A DNA stretch of 64,000 nucleotides, from NCBI GenBank assembly GCA_947173495.1, contig CAMWFQ010000013.1, positions 62,001 through 126,000 on the forward strand, in the 5' to 3' direction. This DNA is from an uncultured Lachnospiraceae bacterium. GTDB taxonomy: Bacteria > Bacillota > Clostridia > Lachnospirales > Lachnospiraceae. Numbering within the stretch: position 1 is the first letter of the stretch; each line of letters begins with the position of its first letter. Of the stretch, positions 17,398 to 24,911 are shown one piece after another. The position numbers and the translations under genes are program-made. The notes beneath the pieces were generated by a model. That model was not told the DNA's origin. It saw nothing but the letters and a program-made list of their open reading frames with translations, and ran no database searches.

Positions 17398-17670
17398 GCA
17401 GACACAATAAATTTCAGCGTCCGCATGGACAGTGACATCAAAAAGCAGTGCGAGAGCCTGTACAACGAATTGGGCATGAACCTTACCACAGCGATCAATG
17501 TTTTTCTGCGCCAGTCCATCCGTGCAGGAGGTTTTCCCTTTGATGTGAGGCTTGAGCAGCCTAACAGGGAAACCGTTGCGGCCATGCTGGAAGCGGAACG
17601 CATCGCACATGATCCAAACGTGAAGCGCTACTCCGATGTGGAGGAAGCCCTCCGGGAGCTGAAAAGATGA
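17395..17670 (+). CDS. RelB/DinJ-family antitoxin
   Basis: The 91-residue protein starts MADTINFSVRMDSDIKKQCE, a ribbon-helix-helix DNA-binding domain, followed by the helical NELGMNLTTAINVFLRQS and a C-terminal toxin-binding tail ending DVEEALRELKR. This is the DinJ pattern. The frame extends upstream to GTG 17320 through a repeated leader, but GGAGGT at 17385 is well placed for ATG 17395. It overlaps by four bases (ATGA) the start of a YafQ-type toxin gene that has lost its centre, so this is now an antitoxin without a working partner. It may still repress its own promoter. Confidence 0.85.
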   Translation: MADTINFSVRMDSDIKKQCESLYNELGMNLTTAINVFLRQSIRAGGFPFDVRLEQPNRETVAAMLEAERIAHDPNVKRYSDVEEALRELKR

Positions 17671-17828
17671 AGCGCGATATTGTCTGGACCACAAAGTTCA
17701 AAAAAGATTATAAGCTGGCAGTCAGGCGTAATCGGGACATCTGACTTCTCATTTATCGGATTGAGGATGATGTGCTGGTACTGACGCTGTCCCGTACAGG
17801 AACACACAGCGATCTGTTCGGCAAATGA
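17667..17828 (+). pseudogene. YafQ-type mRNA interferase, internally deleted
   Basis: The frame begins MKRDIVWTTKFKKDYKLAVRR, the usual YafQ start, then reads NRDI and a stop, and continues in the same frame LLIYRIEDDVLVLTLSRTGTHSDLFGK and a final stop. The second part is the usual YafQ C terminus. About 40 central codons, including the HxDH-type region of the active site, are missing and the joint carries a TGA where family members have Trp. The toxin should be inactive. Family lengths are from memory. Confidence 0.8.
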
Positions 17829-17834
17829 TTTCTG

Positions 17835-17870
17835 CCGCCACAGGAGGTTATACTTTTGTGGCGGTTCTTT
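17835..17870 (+). terminator. Terminator after the toxin-antitoxin remnant
   Basis: CCGCCACA (17835-17842) pairs with TGTGGCGG (17857-17864), followed by TTCTTTT. An A-type repeat starts immediately after the T run, as it does at 9789. Confidence 0.75.
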
Positions 17871-17871
17871 T

Positions 17872-17966
17872 ATGCGCAGGCCCGCAAAGGGAAGTTTGCC
17901 GCTGAAGCGGCGTGCGGGCCGCGCGGCGAGCAGGGGAGAAAAGACCTCCCCTACTCGATTGGACAT
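17872..17966. repeat. A-type hairpin repeat
   Basis: It starts TATGCGCAGG and ends ATGCGCA. The first hairpin has arms GGCCCGCA and TGCGGGCC around AAGGGAAGTTTGCCGC-TGAA-GCGGC; the second has GAGCAGGGGAG with CTCCCCTACTCGATT. Compared with the copies at 9789 and 54119 the outer arm sequences differ but still pair, while the inner spacer is similar. Confidence 0.7.
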
Positions 17967-18072
17967 GCGCACCTCAAAGTTTACATACTGCACCTGCAAA
18001 GGACTTCTCATTTTGGCCTTCAGGATTTACAATGATATCAATACAGAGGCTCTGGGAAGGAGGAAAATTGGG

Positions 18073-18681
18073 ATGACCACAGGAGAAAAACTGGCGGTTC
18101 TGCGAAAGCGCAAGGGAATCACACAGGAGCATCTGGCAGAAATTCTGAAGGTTTCCCGGCAGTCGGTGTCGCGCTGGGAGATGGATGCGGCCTTTCCCGA
18201 GACGGAAAAGCTGATCAGGCTGAGTCGGCTTTTGGAGTGCAGCATTGATTTCCTGTTAAATGATGATCTGACGCAGGAACAGGCAGTTAAGGAAGAGAGG
18301 GGAGAATTATCCCCGGAGGACTGCTTTGCGTTTATCCGGGAGTGCGGATACTTTTTTCTGGCTACATCCGCCGCAGGCAGACCCTCGTTAAGGCCCATGG
18401 GGATGATCTATGCAGACGACAGGGCACTGTATCTGGTGACAGATCGGCGGAAAAGGGTATATGAGGAGCTGATGGAGAATCCTCTGACGGAGCTTGCCAG
18501 CTATAATCTCTATACCCGCAAGTGGATCCGGATCAGCGGACGGGCGGAGGTGGAAAACGCCCGAAAGATCAGGGAAGCCGTTCTGGAGTTCTATCCCATG
18601 ATCAGGCAGGAATATCTGAATCAGGACGAAATATATTTTGTGATTTTCAGGATAGCGATGGAAACGGCAAAGATAATGTGA
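18073..18681 (+). CDS. XRE-type HTH fused to a pyridoxamine-oxidase-like split-barrel domain
   Basis: The 202-residue protein has an N-terminal helix-turn-helix (about 1-65; TGEKLAVLRKRKGITQEHLAEILKVSRQSVSRWE) and a C-terminal PNPOx-like flavin-binding barrel (about 80-200; FIRECGYFFLATSAAGRPSLRPMG). The combination suggests a repressor that senses a flavin or related small ligand, but this is inference. ATG 18073 is chosen because GGAAGGAGG lies 9-10 bases upstream; the frame runs back into the A-type repeat, where there is no RBS. Two more split-barrel genes follow. Confidence 0.75.
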   Translation: MTTGEKLAVLRKRKGITQEHLAEILKVSRQSVSRWEMDAAFPETEKLIRLSRLLECSIDFLLNDDLTQEQAVKEERGELSPEDCFAFIRECGYFFLATSAAGRPSLRPMGMIYADDRALYLVTDRRKRVYEELMENPLTELASYNLYTRKWIRISGRAEVENARKIREAVLEFYPMIRQEYLNQDEIYFVIFRIAMETAKIM

Positions 18682-18726
18682 ACAGACAAAAAACGGTAGC
18701 AGCATTAACACGAAAAAAGGATACTG

Positions 18727-18822
18727 TGAAAAATAAATTTTTCACAAACGAACTTGTTCGTTTTGCAAATATTGTGCTGACGCCCAAATTTGCAGGTGTC
18801 GGCAGAATGGAGGATTATAATG
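18727..18822 (+). repeat. Repeated leader element D2 ahead of the flavin reductase gene
   Basis: This copy of the 17317 element starts with the same 16-base core hairpin (AAAAATAAATTTTTCA), carries an 18-base in-frame insertion, then TGTGCTGACGCCCAAATTTG with three synonymous or nearly silent changes, and ends with GGAGG before ATG 18820. The arms TGCAAAT and ATTTGCA still pair although their sequence differs from copy D1. Its peptide frame runs to 18851, overlapping the downstream gene in another frame. Confidence 0.65.
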
Positions 18823-19404
18823 AAAAGAAAATCAATCGGAACCCGGCATGAGATGATTGTCCAGCCCACTTTTATTATCGGAACCTTTCAGGAGGACGGC
18901 AGCCCGGATTTTGCCCCCATCACATGGGTGAGCAAAACCTGTGAGAGGGATTCTGATCATCAGAATCTGATCATCATCAGTATGTATGGCACGAAACAGA
19001 CAAAGCAGAACGTCCAGAGAACAGGACAGCTCTGCATCAACCTTGCCACCAGGGAAATGCTGCATTTGGTTGACTATTTCGGTCAGACCTCCGGGAAGGA
19101 TGGAAAAAAGGATGCAATCCCTTATACATGGGAAAAGGCTGTCTGTGTGGAGGCGCCCACATTGACGCAAAGCCCCTGGGTCTGCGAATGCGAGGTGGCC
19201 CAGAGCGTTACCACCGGGGAGTCGGATACCTTTTTCTGCCGGGTCAGAAATGTGCAGGTGGATGAGAGGATCGATGCGGATGCCTGGGGACTTGACCTGA
19301 CGGAACTGGATCCGGTAATCTATTCGGGAAAATACCACTCTATCGGGGAATGCCTGGGAGAGATTGGGGATTATTATAAGGTACAGGAGAAAAGTGCTGA
19401 TTAA
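18820..19404 (+). CDS. Flavin reductase family (flavoredoxin-like) protein
   Basis: The 194-residue protein is a split-barrel FMN-binding protein of the flavin reductase/flavoredoxin group. Visible marks are TFIIGTFQEDGSPDFAPITWVS near the N terminus and NVQRTGQLCINLATREM, with a C-terminal DPVIYSGKYHSIGECLGEIG. Such proteins bind FMN and pass electrons in anaerobes; the partner is unknown. ATG 18820 has GGAGG at 18809-18813. It is transcribed with the PNPOx-like gene 35 bases downstream. Confidence 0.78.
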   Translation: MKRKSIGTRHEMIVQPTFIIGTFQEDGSPDFAPITWVSKTCERDSDHQNLIIISMYGTKQTKQNVQRTGQLCINLATREMLHLVDYFGQTSGKDGKKDAIPYTWEKAVCVEAPTLTQSPWVCECEVAQSVTTGESDTFFCRVRNVQVDERIDADAWGLDLTELDPVIYSGKYHSIGECLGEIGDYYKVQEKSAD

Positions 19405-19438
19405 AATGCCGGTTATACACGGCGGAAGGCGGAGAAAT

Positions 19439-19867
19439 ATGGAAAAGCTGAGCAAAGAAACCGAAAAAATCATGGAGGAACGCTTTGGAAGAGACAATGT
19501 GATCGCGCTGGCCACCGCCCAGGAGGGTGTTCCCAGTGTGCGGTATGTAAACGCTTATTACGAAAACAGTGCCTTTTATGTCATTACCTACGGACTTTCA
19601 GCGAAAATGAAGCAGATTGAGAAAAATCCCCTGGTGGCCGTTGCCGGAGACTGGTTTACGGCCCGTGGCCGGGCCGGGAATCTGGGATATTTTGGGAAGC
19701 CGGAAAACGCCGGACTGGCGCAGAAGCTGAGAGAAGCTTTTGCAGAGTGGATCGATAACGGACATAATGATTTCGGAGATGAAAATACCTGCATTCTCTG
19801 TATCAGGCTGACAGAGGGAGTACTGTTTTCCCACGGAACAAGGTATGAGATTGATTTTGAAGGATAA
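19439..19867 (+). CDS. Pyridoxamine 5'-phosphate oxidase-like family protein
   Basis: The 142-residue protein begins MEKLSKETEKIMEERFGRDN and continues with VIALATAQEGVPSVRYVNAYYE, the first strands of a split barrel, then KMKQIEKNPLVAVAGDWFTARGRAGNLG and a C-terminal FSHGTRYEIDFEG. Proteins of this group bind FMN or F420-like cofactors or have lost cofactor binding; they are not biosynthetic PdxH. ATG 19439 is preferred, with GGCGGAAGGCGGAG just upstream; the frame is open from 19364. It is the third split-barrel gene in a row. Confidence 0.75.
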   Translation: MEKLSKETEKIMEERFGRDNVIALATAQEGVPSVRYVNAYYENSAFYVITYGLSAKMKQIEKNPLVAVAGDWFTARGRAGNLGYFGKPENAGLAQKLREAFAEWIDNGHNDFGDENTCILCIRLTEGVLFSHGTRYEIDFEG

Positions 19868-19891
19868 AGGACTCTTACAAAAATCTGTGAT

Positions 19892-19998
19892 TTTATTCCC
19901 GCGAGCAACGAGCCAAGTGGACATGCTTGCATGTCCATTTGGGGACTGCCGCGAGGGTCAAATACCCCGCAGCTTGCTGCGGGGTATTTGACTGAATG
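19892..19998. repeat. B-type hairpin repeat with long terminal stem
   Basis: It starts TTTATTCCCGCGAGCAACG and contains GGACATGC-TT-GCATGTCC (19919-19936). It ends with a 17-bp perfect stem, 19957-19973 with 19976-19992 (GTCAAATACCCCGCAGC and its complement), with only TT between. The inverted relative is at 38155-38264. It can also act as the terminator of the split-barrel genes, though no long T run follows. Confidence 0.7.
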
Positions 19999-20064
19999 GA
20001 TTTTTAGTGGCATTTATCGCAAAATGTGATAGAATAGGGGGAAAAAAGGGGAGATGCAGGATAG

Positions 20065-20334
20065 ATGGAATGTAAATTTTTGCGCAGATTTCAGAAGGCC
20101 GGGAAAAACAGGCAGCTGAACGAGATCATACAGAAAATAGAGATGAACGCATCCAACAATTATAAAGACGCCGCACAGGAAGGCTTACGGGAGCTGGAGG
20201 AAAAACTGAAGGAGCTGGAGGCAGCGGGCATTGTGAACGGCAGACAAAAAGAGTATTATGAAGAGCGACTTGCCGCTTTTCAAAAGCAGATGCATAAATT
20301 TACCCATAAAGATCAGAAACCGACGTGGGTCTGA
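20065..20334 (+). CDS. Small coiled-coil protein of unknown function
   Basis: The 89-residue protein is basic at both ends and almost entirely helical; the middle (NYKDAAQEGLRELEEKLKEL) is a likely coiled coil. There is no membrane span or signal. The gene is preceded by GGGGAGATGCAGGATAG and a TAGAAT -10-like sequence at about 20029. No family was recognised. Confidence 0.55.
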   Translation: MECKFLRRFQKAGKNRQLNEIIQKIEMNASNNYKDAAQEGLRELEEKLKELEAAGIVNGRQKEYYEERLAAFQKQMHKFTHKDQKPTWV

Positions 20335-20557
20335 AGAAAGAATGGAGTAAAAAACGGTACCGGCTGCCGCGTGTTCCTCCGGGATATACATGAAAGTGAA
20401 CCGAGACACCGGCAATACGGATAACCGCACTCCTCCCGGAACCGATACCTCTTTGATTATAATACAGAATTTCTTAAAATGCAAAGTAACGATTATTAAT
20501 GCTTGGTGAATAATAGAGACATTATGCGCAGGCCCATGCAGAGGAATATAAAAAAGG
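20335..20557. other. Intergenic region with a nested hairpin
   Basis: GGTACCGG (20356-20363) pairs with CCGATACC (20442-20449, one mismatch), and inside it CCGGGA (20379-20384) pairs with TCCCGG (20434-20439), giving a structured stretch of 94 bases with no T run. GCGCAGGCCCATGCAGAGG at about 20525 looks like a remnant of an A-type repeat start. Nothing coding was seen. Confidence 0.45.
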
Positions 20558-20558
20558 C

Positions 20559-20587
20559 TTGCAGCTGTTCACGGCATATGCTATAGT
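20559..20587 (+). promoter_or_regulatory. Sigma-A-type promoter for a candidate small RNA or long leader
   Basis: TTGCAG (20559-20564), a 17-bp spacer and TATAGT (20582-20587). The predicted start near 20594 is about 200 bases before the next gene, so a long untranslated RNA would be made. Confidence 0.6.
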
Positions 20588-20593
20588 AAAGAT

Positions 20594-20750
20594 GTTATCA
20601 AAATATCATTTAAACACATCATATGTTTCTGAAATTCCGTGGTGTGTTCCAATGCTTGTTTATGCCCTCCGGGTATAGACGGCAGTCTTGAGTTCGGGCT
20701 TTTCGCCACTCATTCAATGGTAATTTACAGGAAATGCTGGCAGGCGAAAA
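20594..20750 (+). ncRNA. Candidate structured small RNA (6S-like shape, unproven)
   Basis: The RNA begins just after a strong promoter. Its outer arms, CATATGTTTCTGAAATTCC (20619-20637) and GGTAATTTACAGGAAATG (20719-20736), pair with small bulges, and inside there is a central loop and an AGAC-GGCA-GTCT hairpin with GCCC...GGGC around it. A closed end, an open centre and an apical hairpin recall 6S RNA, but it is shorter than usual and I could not match a conserved sequence. It could instead be the leader of the gene at 20798. Confidence 0.35.
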
Positions 20751-20754
20751 GACA

Positions 20755-20793
20755 TTTTCTCCTGTCAGGACAACAGTCACAGACAGGAGAAAA
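20755..20793 (+). promoter_or_regulatory. RBS-sequestering hairpin before the Rpn-like gene
   Basis: TTTTCTCCTGTC (20755-20766) pairs perfectly with GACAGGAGAAAA (20782-20793). The AGGAG inside the right arm is the ribosome binding site for ATG 20798, so translation of that gene should be low unless the hairpin is opened. Confidence 0.6.
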
Positions 20794-20797
20794 ATGA

Positions 20798-21445
20798 ATG
20801 ACAGAAGAGTACAGGCAGCAGTCAGGCCAAAGGCGTGACATCAGCAGCAAGGAGGTATTGGGGAATCCGGTCCTCTGCGCGCAGTTTATCAGGGATAACG
20901 TGAATATTCCCTGCCTTAGGAATGTGCAGCCGGAGGATATTGAGGACGTATCGGAAAGATACAGGCCCTACCTTGGCACAGAATTCGAATCAGACACGGT
21001 GAAAAGGATCAGGATCCGCAAAGAACAAAGCACAGGCCCGTCCCGCCAGTTTCTCTCAAGGATATCCCAGGGGGAGGCATTCCGGAAATGGATACCGGAC
21101 TTTACCTATGAAGTAGTGCGTCTGCATGATTACAGCAATGAGGAGCTGATGGGCCGCGGAAATGAAATGTCGCTGATCATGCTCTTCGACAAGATACAGG
21201 ATGTGGTGGATATCTCCAGATTTCTGGAGCTGCCAAAGGAGAAGCTGGACGAGATGGTAAAGGACACGCCGGATGCCATACTGGATATCATCGTATCGGT
21301 TATGGAGAGCCTGATCCAATCTGTCGTTCATGTATGCCGCCGGATGAATACTTCCAGGGAGCAGGCTGCCCGGGAACTCATGAAGGAATGTGCCATAGAT
21401 GAAGAAACGGCACGGCAAAAGGCGGAGCTGTATTGGGAAGGATGA
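20798..21445 (+). CDS. Rpn/YhgA-like PD-(D/E)XK family protein lacking its nuclease core
   Basis: The 215-residue protein has the N-terminal region typical of clostridial recombination-promoting nuclease (Rpn) family proteins (DISSKEVLGNPVLCAQFIRD, ERYRPYLGTEFESDTVKRIRI) and their C-terminal region (WIPDFTYEVVRLHDYSNEEL, EMSLIMLFDKIQDVVDISRF). Between them only about 20 residues remain, whereas full-length members have a nuclease core with a SLIEHKS-type motif and are about 300 residues or more, from memory. The deletion is in frame. The product is probably inactive as a nuclease but could still fold or bind partners. Confidence 0.65.
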   Translation: MTEEYRQQSGQRRDISSKEVLGNPVLCAQFIRDNVNIPCLRNVQPEDIEDVSERYRPYLGTEFESDTVKRIRIRKEQSTGPSRQFLSRISQGEAFRKWIPDFTYEVVRLHDYSNEELMGRGNEMSLIMLFDKIQDVVDISRFLELPKEKLDEMVKDTPDAILDIIVSVMESLIQSVVHVCRRMNTSREQAARELMKECAIDEETARQKAELYWEG

Positions 21446-21508
21446 TCTGATTATTTTCTATAGCCAGCCAAGAATATTCCTCCTCTCAGCGCGGACTACA
21501 GCCCAACA

Positions 21509-22858
21509 CTATATCACCTTCTGCTCCATCCAGCGGCCGCTGAAAAATCGAACCGTGAACATCAGAGTGCGTATCAGCCAGTCAGAGAACATTCCCATCC
21601 ACACACCCAGAAGGCCCATATGGAGCCGGAGCACCAAAAAGTAGCTCAGCCACACACGGCAGCACCACATACTTGCGATGCTTACGATCATATTAAAGCG
21701 GACATCGCCGCCGCTGCGTAATATGTTGGGCAGTGTGAAGCTGGCGGCCCACACAAATATGCTGAATACACTGAACCAGCGGATTACCTGTATGCAAAGC
21801 TCTGCCGCAGAAGAAGACAGGTGAAACCACCCGGTTACTGTTGGAATCAAAAAGAACATTGCGGTGTTTGTAACAAAAAGTCCTCCCATGGCGATCCCCA
21901 TTAAAACACAGGCATAATGCCGTGCCTGCTGCTTTTTTTCTGCACCGACACACTGGCCGATTACGGGGACGGCAGCGAGACTCATGGTATTGCCGGGAAT
22001 ATTTGAGATTGTCGAAATGCTGTTAGCCACCGCATTGGCGGCGATAGCGGCTGTTCCCAGAGTGGAGATCAGGCTGAGGGCACACAGTTTGCCGATTTGA
22101 AACATACCGCTTTCCAGTCCCGCCGGTATACCGATCCGCAAAATCCGTCTGATCTGGCTGAAATCCGGCTTCAGGTCTTTCCAGTCCGCAATTCGCAGGG
22201 GATTGTACATACGCTGCTGCCGTCGGAATACCCACACAGCTGCAAATACGCGGCCGGCCAGCGTGGCAAGCGCCGCACCCATCACACCCATTCTCAGTCC
22301 GTAAATCAATACCGCATTGCCTGCGATATTAATAACATTCATCACAAAACTGGCATACATGCTTACTCTGCTGTTGCCCTGCGCGCGAAACAGTGCTGCG
22401 CCTGAATTATATATGCCCATAAAAGGATACGAAATTGCGCTTATCCAAAAGTAAATATGCGCAAATACCATTACATCTTCATTGATGGAACCGAATACCA
22501 GACTCAGGATTCGGCGTGAGAACAGGATTGCCAACGCCATCACAAGCCCGGTGCAGGCCCCCAGCACGATGTAGAGCTGAGCCGCTGCCTGACATGCGCC
22601 TTTGGTATCTTTGCGTCCAAGATACTGGCTGGCTATCACAGCTCCGCCTGTGGAAAGAGCCGACAGAATCTGAATAATCAGAATGTTTAAATTGTCAACC
22701 AGACTCACACTGGAAACGGCGGCTTCGCTTACCCCGGAAACCATAAATGTGTCGGCAAATCCCATGCTTACACTCAAAAGCTGTTCCAGCAGCAGCGGCC
22801 AGATCAGGGCCTTCAGCTGTGTACGGGTAAACATGGGAGCCTGTTTTTCTGTGTCCAT
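21509..22858 (-). CDS. MATE family multidrug/cation exporter
   Basis: The 449-residue protein has twelve predicted membrane spans in two related halves, with family segments such as LIWPLLLEQLLSVSMGFADT at the start, SALSTGGAVIASQYLGRKD near residue 90 and NIPGNTMSLAAVPVIGQCVG near 290. MATE proteins expel cationic drugs or metabolites using a Na+ or H+ gradient. The ATG at 22858 is preceded on its strand by GAGGAGAGAAG. The substrate cannot be predicted. It lies tail-to-tail with the Rpn-like gene and downstream of the PrpR-type regulator on the same strand. Confidence 0.9.
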   Translation of the reverse strand: MDTEKQAPMFTRTQLKALIWPLLLEQLLSVSMGFADTFMVSGVSEAAVSSVSLVDNLNILIIQILSALSTGGAVIASQYLGRKDTKGACQAAAQLYIVLGACTGLVMALAILFSRRILSLVFGSINEDVMVFAHIYFWISAISYPFMGIYNSGAALFRAQGNSRVSMYASFVMNVINIAGNAVLIYGLRMGVMGAALATLAGRVFAAVWVFRRQQRMYNPLRIADWKDLKPDFSQIRRILRIGIPAGLESGMFQIGKLCALSLISTLGTAAIAANAVANSISTISNIPGNTMSLAAVPVIGQCVGAEKKQQARHYACVLMGIAMGGLFVTNTAMFFLIPTVTGWFHLSSSAAELCIQVIRWFSVFSIFVWAASFTLPNILRSGGDVRFNMIVSIASMWCCRVWLSYFLVLRLHMGLLGVWMGMFSDWLIRTLMFTVRFFSGRWMEQKVI

Positions 22859-22908
22859 CTTCTTCTCTCCTCAAACATTAAGCAATCGGCATCAATCGAA
22901 TTCTTTCT

Positions 22909-22966
22909 CGCAGACCGCAAGAAAGCACATATATTCTGCCAGGTGTGAATCCGGCTCCTGCGCGCT
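22909..22966. repeat. Partial copy of the MITE-like element at 377-517
   Basis: CGCAGACCGCAAGAAAGC, TTCTGCCAG and GTGAATCCGGCTC occur in the same order and nearly the same spacing as 408-464. The terminal inverted repeats are not present, so this is a decayed or 5'-only copy, lying between the MATE gene and the regulator gene. Confidence 0.55.
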
Positions 22967-22990
22967 GTTCATAAGCTATTTGCGAAAGCG

Positions 22991-24763
22991 CTACTCTTCC
23001 AGCTTCTGCATCATACGCCAGAGAGTGGTGCGGCTGATGCCCAGGCGTTTGGCGGCTGCACTTTGATTGTTTTTCTCCTCAGAAAGAACCTGTTTTAAGA
23101 TATCCAGATTGATCTCCTCAAGGGTACGGTTCAGATTCAGCGAGGAAGCAACCGGTACGCCGGGAAGCTCCCGCCTGATCAGGCGGTTGACGGCTTCTGC
23201 TTTGATATAAGGGGAATCCGCCGTGGAAACCAGCTCGTTCATAATGCGTTGAAACTGATCAAAATTGCCGGGCCAGCTGTAAGCCTGAAGCTGCCTGATT
23301 CCCTCCGGCTCGATCCCTACGACCTCCTTTGCCAGATGGAGATTCAGACTGCTGATATAAAGGCTGGCCAGATTGGGAATTTCATCCAGATGCAGCCGCA
23401 GAGGATCGATCTCAAGAAGCAGGCAGGAAAAAGCGTCAAGCACTTTCCGACACCGGGCCGGGATATTTCCGCTGGCGTTGTATCTGAAAGTAAAAATCAT
23501 TCTGTTTTTTGAAGTCAGGTTCAAGTCTGTTACAATACTGATCAACTCGTCAAACTGTGTGTCGGACAGATCATCCAGATGATGGATATAAATAGTAGTA
23601 CCGGTGTCGGACAGAGGAGAATTGTTGTGTTCGGTCAAAAATGTCCAGCTGCGTTCATTGACCCGGGCGCAGTCTATGACAGCCATCGGTTTATTCCGGA
23701 GCCTGCTTTTTGTAAAAATCAGCCGGGCAAGAGCCTCCTTTCCGGTTCCGGACTCTCCTAAAATGACAAGCGGGGCGTTGTTCTGGGCGTAGGTATCAAT
23801 GGACATGCCCAGATTGGCGGTCGAATGGGTAATCCCATAAAAGCTGCTGAAAAAGCCATCGTATGCCTCCTCGCGGGAAAGATAGCGAATTCCGTTTTTG
23901 GTAAGAGCCAGGGGCACCTTTCGGTGATTCACATAAAAAATAATGAAGACTTTGCCTTCAAAGATTTTGCGGTATCCCAGGAGAGCATAGAGCAGACCCG
24001 CATGCTCTATATAGATTTTCTTTTCCATGTGTTCCGGGACAGTGTCCATGTTGACCTTCATTGCCTCCATCACCGGTGCCGGCAGCTCGGATACCTTTGT
24101 ATATAGAACAATTTTGCCGGCAGAATCAAAAACCACCACCGGCCAGGGGTGATTTTCCAGAATAAGACGGGAAAAGGAAAGCTCTGACCTCAGACTCTGA
24201 TGGAACTGGGCAATTTGGATGGCGGCATCCAGAGCAGCCTCCACGCTCTCCGTACCGGAGGTGATCAGGATGGAAGCCAGTCCATATTGCTGAGCCAGGG
24301 AATTGGTGATCATATCGCACAAAACCATATGACATCCTTCCGACAGAAGCTTTTGCAGAATATCTGCCGCTTCCGCCTTGTTGTGGATGGTATAGATATC
24401 AATGTGATACTGAAGCATATCGCACAGAAAATGAGCGTTTCGGGTAATTGCCGGGAATCCCACCAGAGCATATTTGTTGGTATAATTTTCAGCCAGTTTG
24501 ATAGAACGGAAAATATCATAAACAGAGAGCTGGATTTCCACCACGGGAAAGGAGGTAGTATCCCGGATCAGCTCGGCCGTCCCGCCTCTGGAAATAATGA
24601 CCTCCGGCTCCCGCTCAGAATAACGGGCGGCAATAGCGGCCCCTGCCTCCATATCTCCGATGAAAATGTCTATCTCCACATCATCCCGTTTATCAACCGC
24701 CTGTTGTATCAGATGCTTCATTCCTTCATAAGGCGCAATTCCAAGCATACGAATCTTGTTCAT
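22991..24763 (-). CDS. PrpR-N sensor with degenerate AAA+ and Fis-type HTH; likely regulator of the adjacent catabolic operon
   Basis: The 590-residue protein has an N-terminal PrpR-N ligand-sensing domain (about 5-190; SRGGTAELI at 58-66), a PAS-like linker, an AAA+ domain with Walker A GESGTGKE (336-343) and a Fis-type helix-turn-helix at the end (NNQSAAAKRLGISRTTLWRM). The AAA+ part is reduced: the GAFTGA loop needed to contact sigma-54 is absent and Walker B reads TTIYIHHLDDL. It should therefore act as an ordinary DNA-binding regulator. The ATG at 24763 has GGAGG upstream. It diverges from the acid-sugar operon, the usual position for its regulator. Confidence 0.82.
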   Translation of the reverse strand: MNKIRMLGIAPYEGMKHLIQQAVDKRDDVEIDIFIGDMEAGAAIAARYSEREPEVIISRGGTAELIRDTTSFPVVEIQLSVYDIFRSIKLAENYTNKYALVGFPAITRNAHFLCDMLQYHIDIYTIHNKAEAADILQKLLSEGCHMVLCDMITNSLAQQYGLASILITSGTESVEAALDAAIQIAQFHQSLRSELSFSRLILENHPWPVVVFDSAGKIVLYTKVSELPAPVMEAMKVNMDTVPEHMEKKIYIEHAGLLYALLGYRKIFEGKVFIIFYVNHRKVPLALTKNGIRYLSREEAYDGFFSSFYGITHSTANLGMSIDTYAQNNAPLVILGESGTGKEALARLIFTKSRLRNKPMAVIDCARVNERSWTFLTEHNNSPLSDTGTTIYIHHLDDLSDTQFDELISIVTDLNLTSKNRMIFTFRYNASGNIPARCRKVLDAFSCLLLEIDPLRLHLDEIPNLASLYISSLNLHLAKEVVGIEPEGIRQLQAYSWPGNFDQFQRIMNELVSTADSPYIKAEAVNRLIRRELPGVPVASSLNLNRTLEEINLDILKQVLSEEKNNQSAAAKRLGISRTTLWRMMQKLEE

Positions 24764-24777
24764 AATAAACCTCCAAC

Positions 24778-24848
24778 ATACTCAGCCTGCCGCTTTGGCG
24801 GGCCGCATGGCCATCCATGCTATGAAAGTCTTTGACTTTCACAGTTCT
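24778..24848. repeat. Three consecutive hairpins in the regulator leader
   Basis: GCCTGCC/GGCGGGC around GCTTT, CATGG/CCATG around CCAT, and TGAAAGTC/GACTTTCA around TTT follow one another. They lie at the 5' side of the PrpR-N-type gene and may belong to the same general class of dispersed hairpin elements. Confidence 0.4.
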
Positions 24849-24911
24849 CCCCCTCCAAAATAGTGATCCCGTACAAAATGTTTAATAATAGAATACCATA
24901 AACAACTGCAT

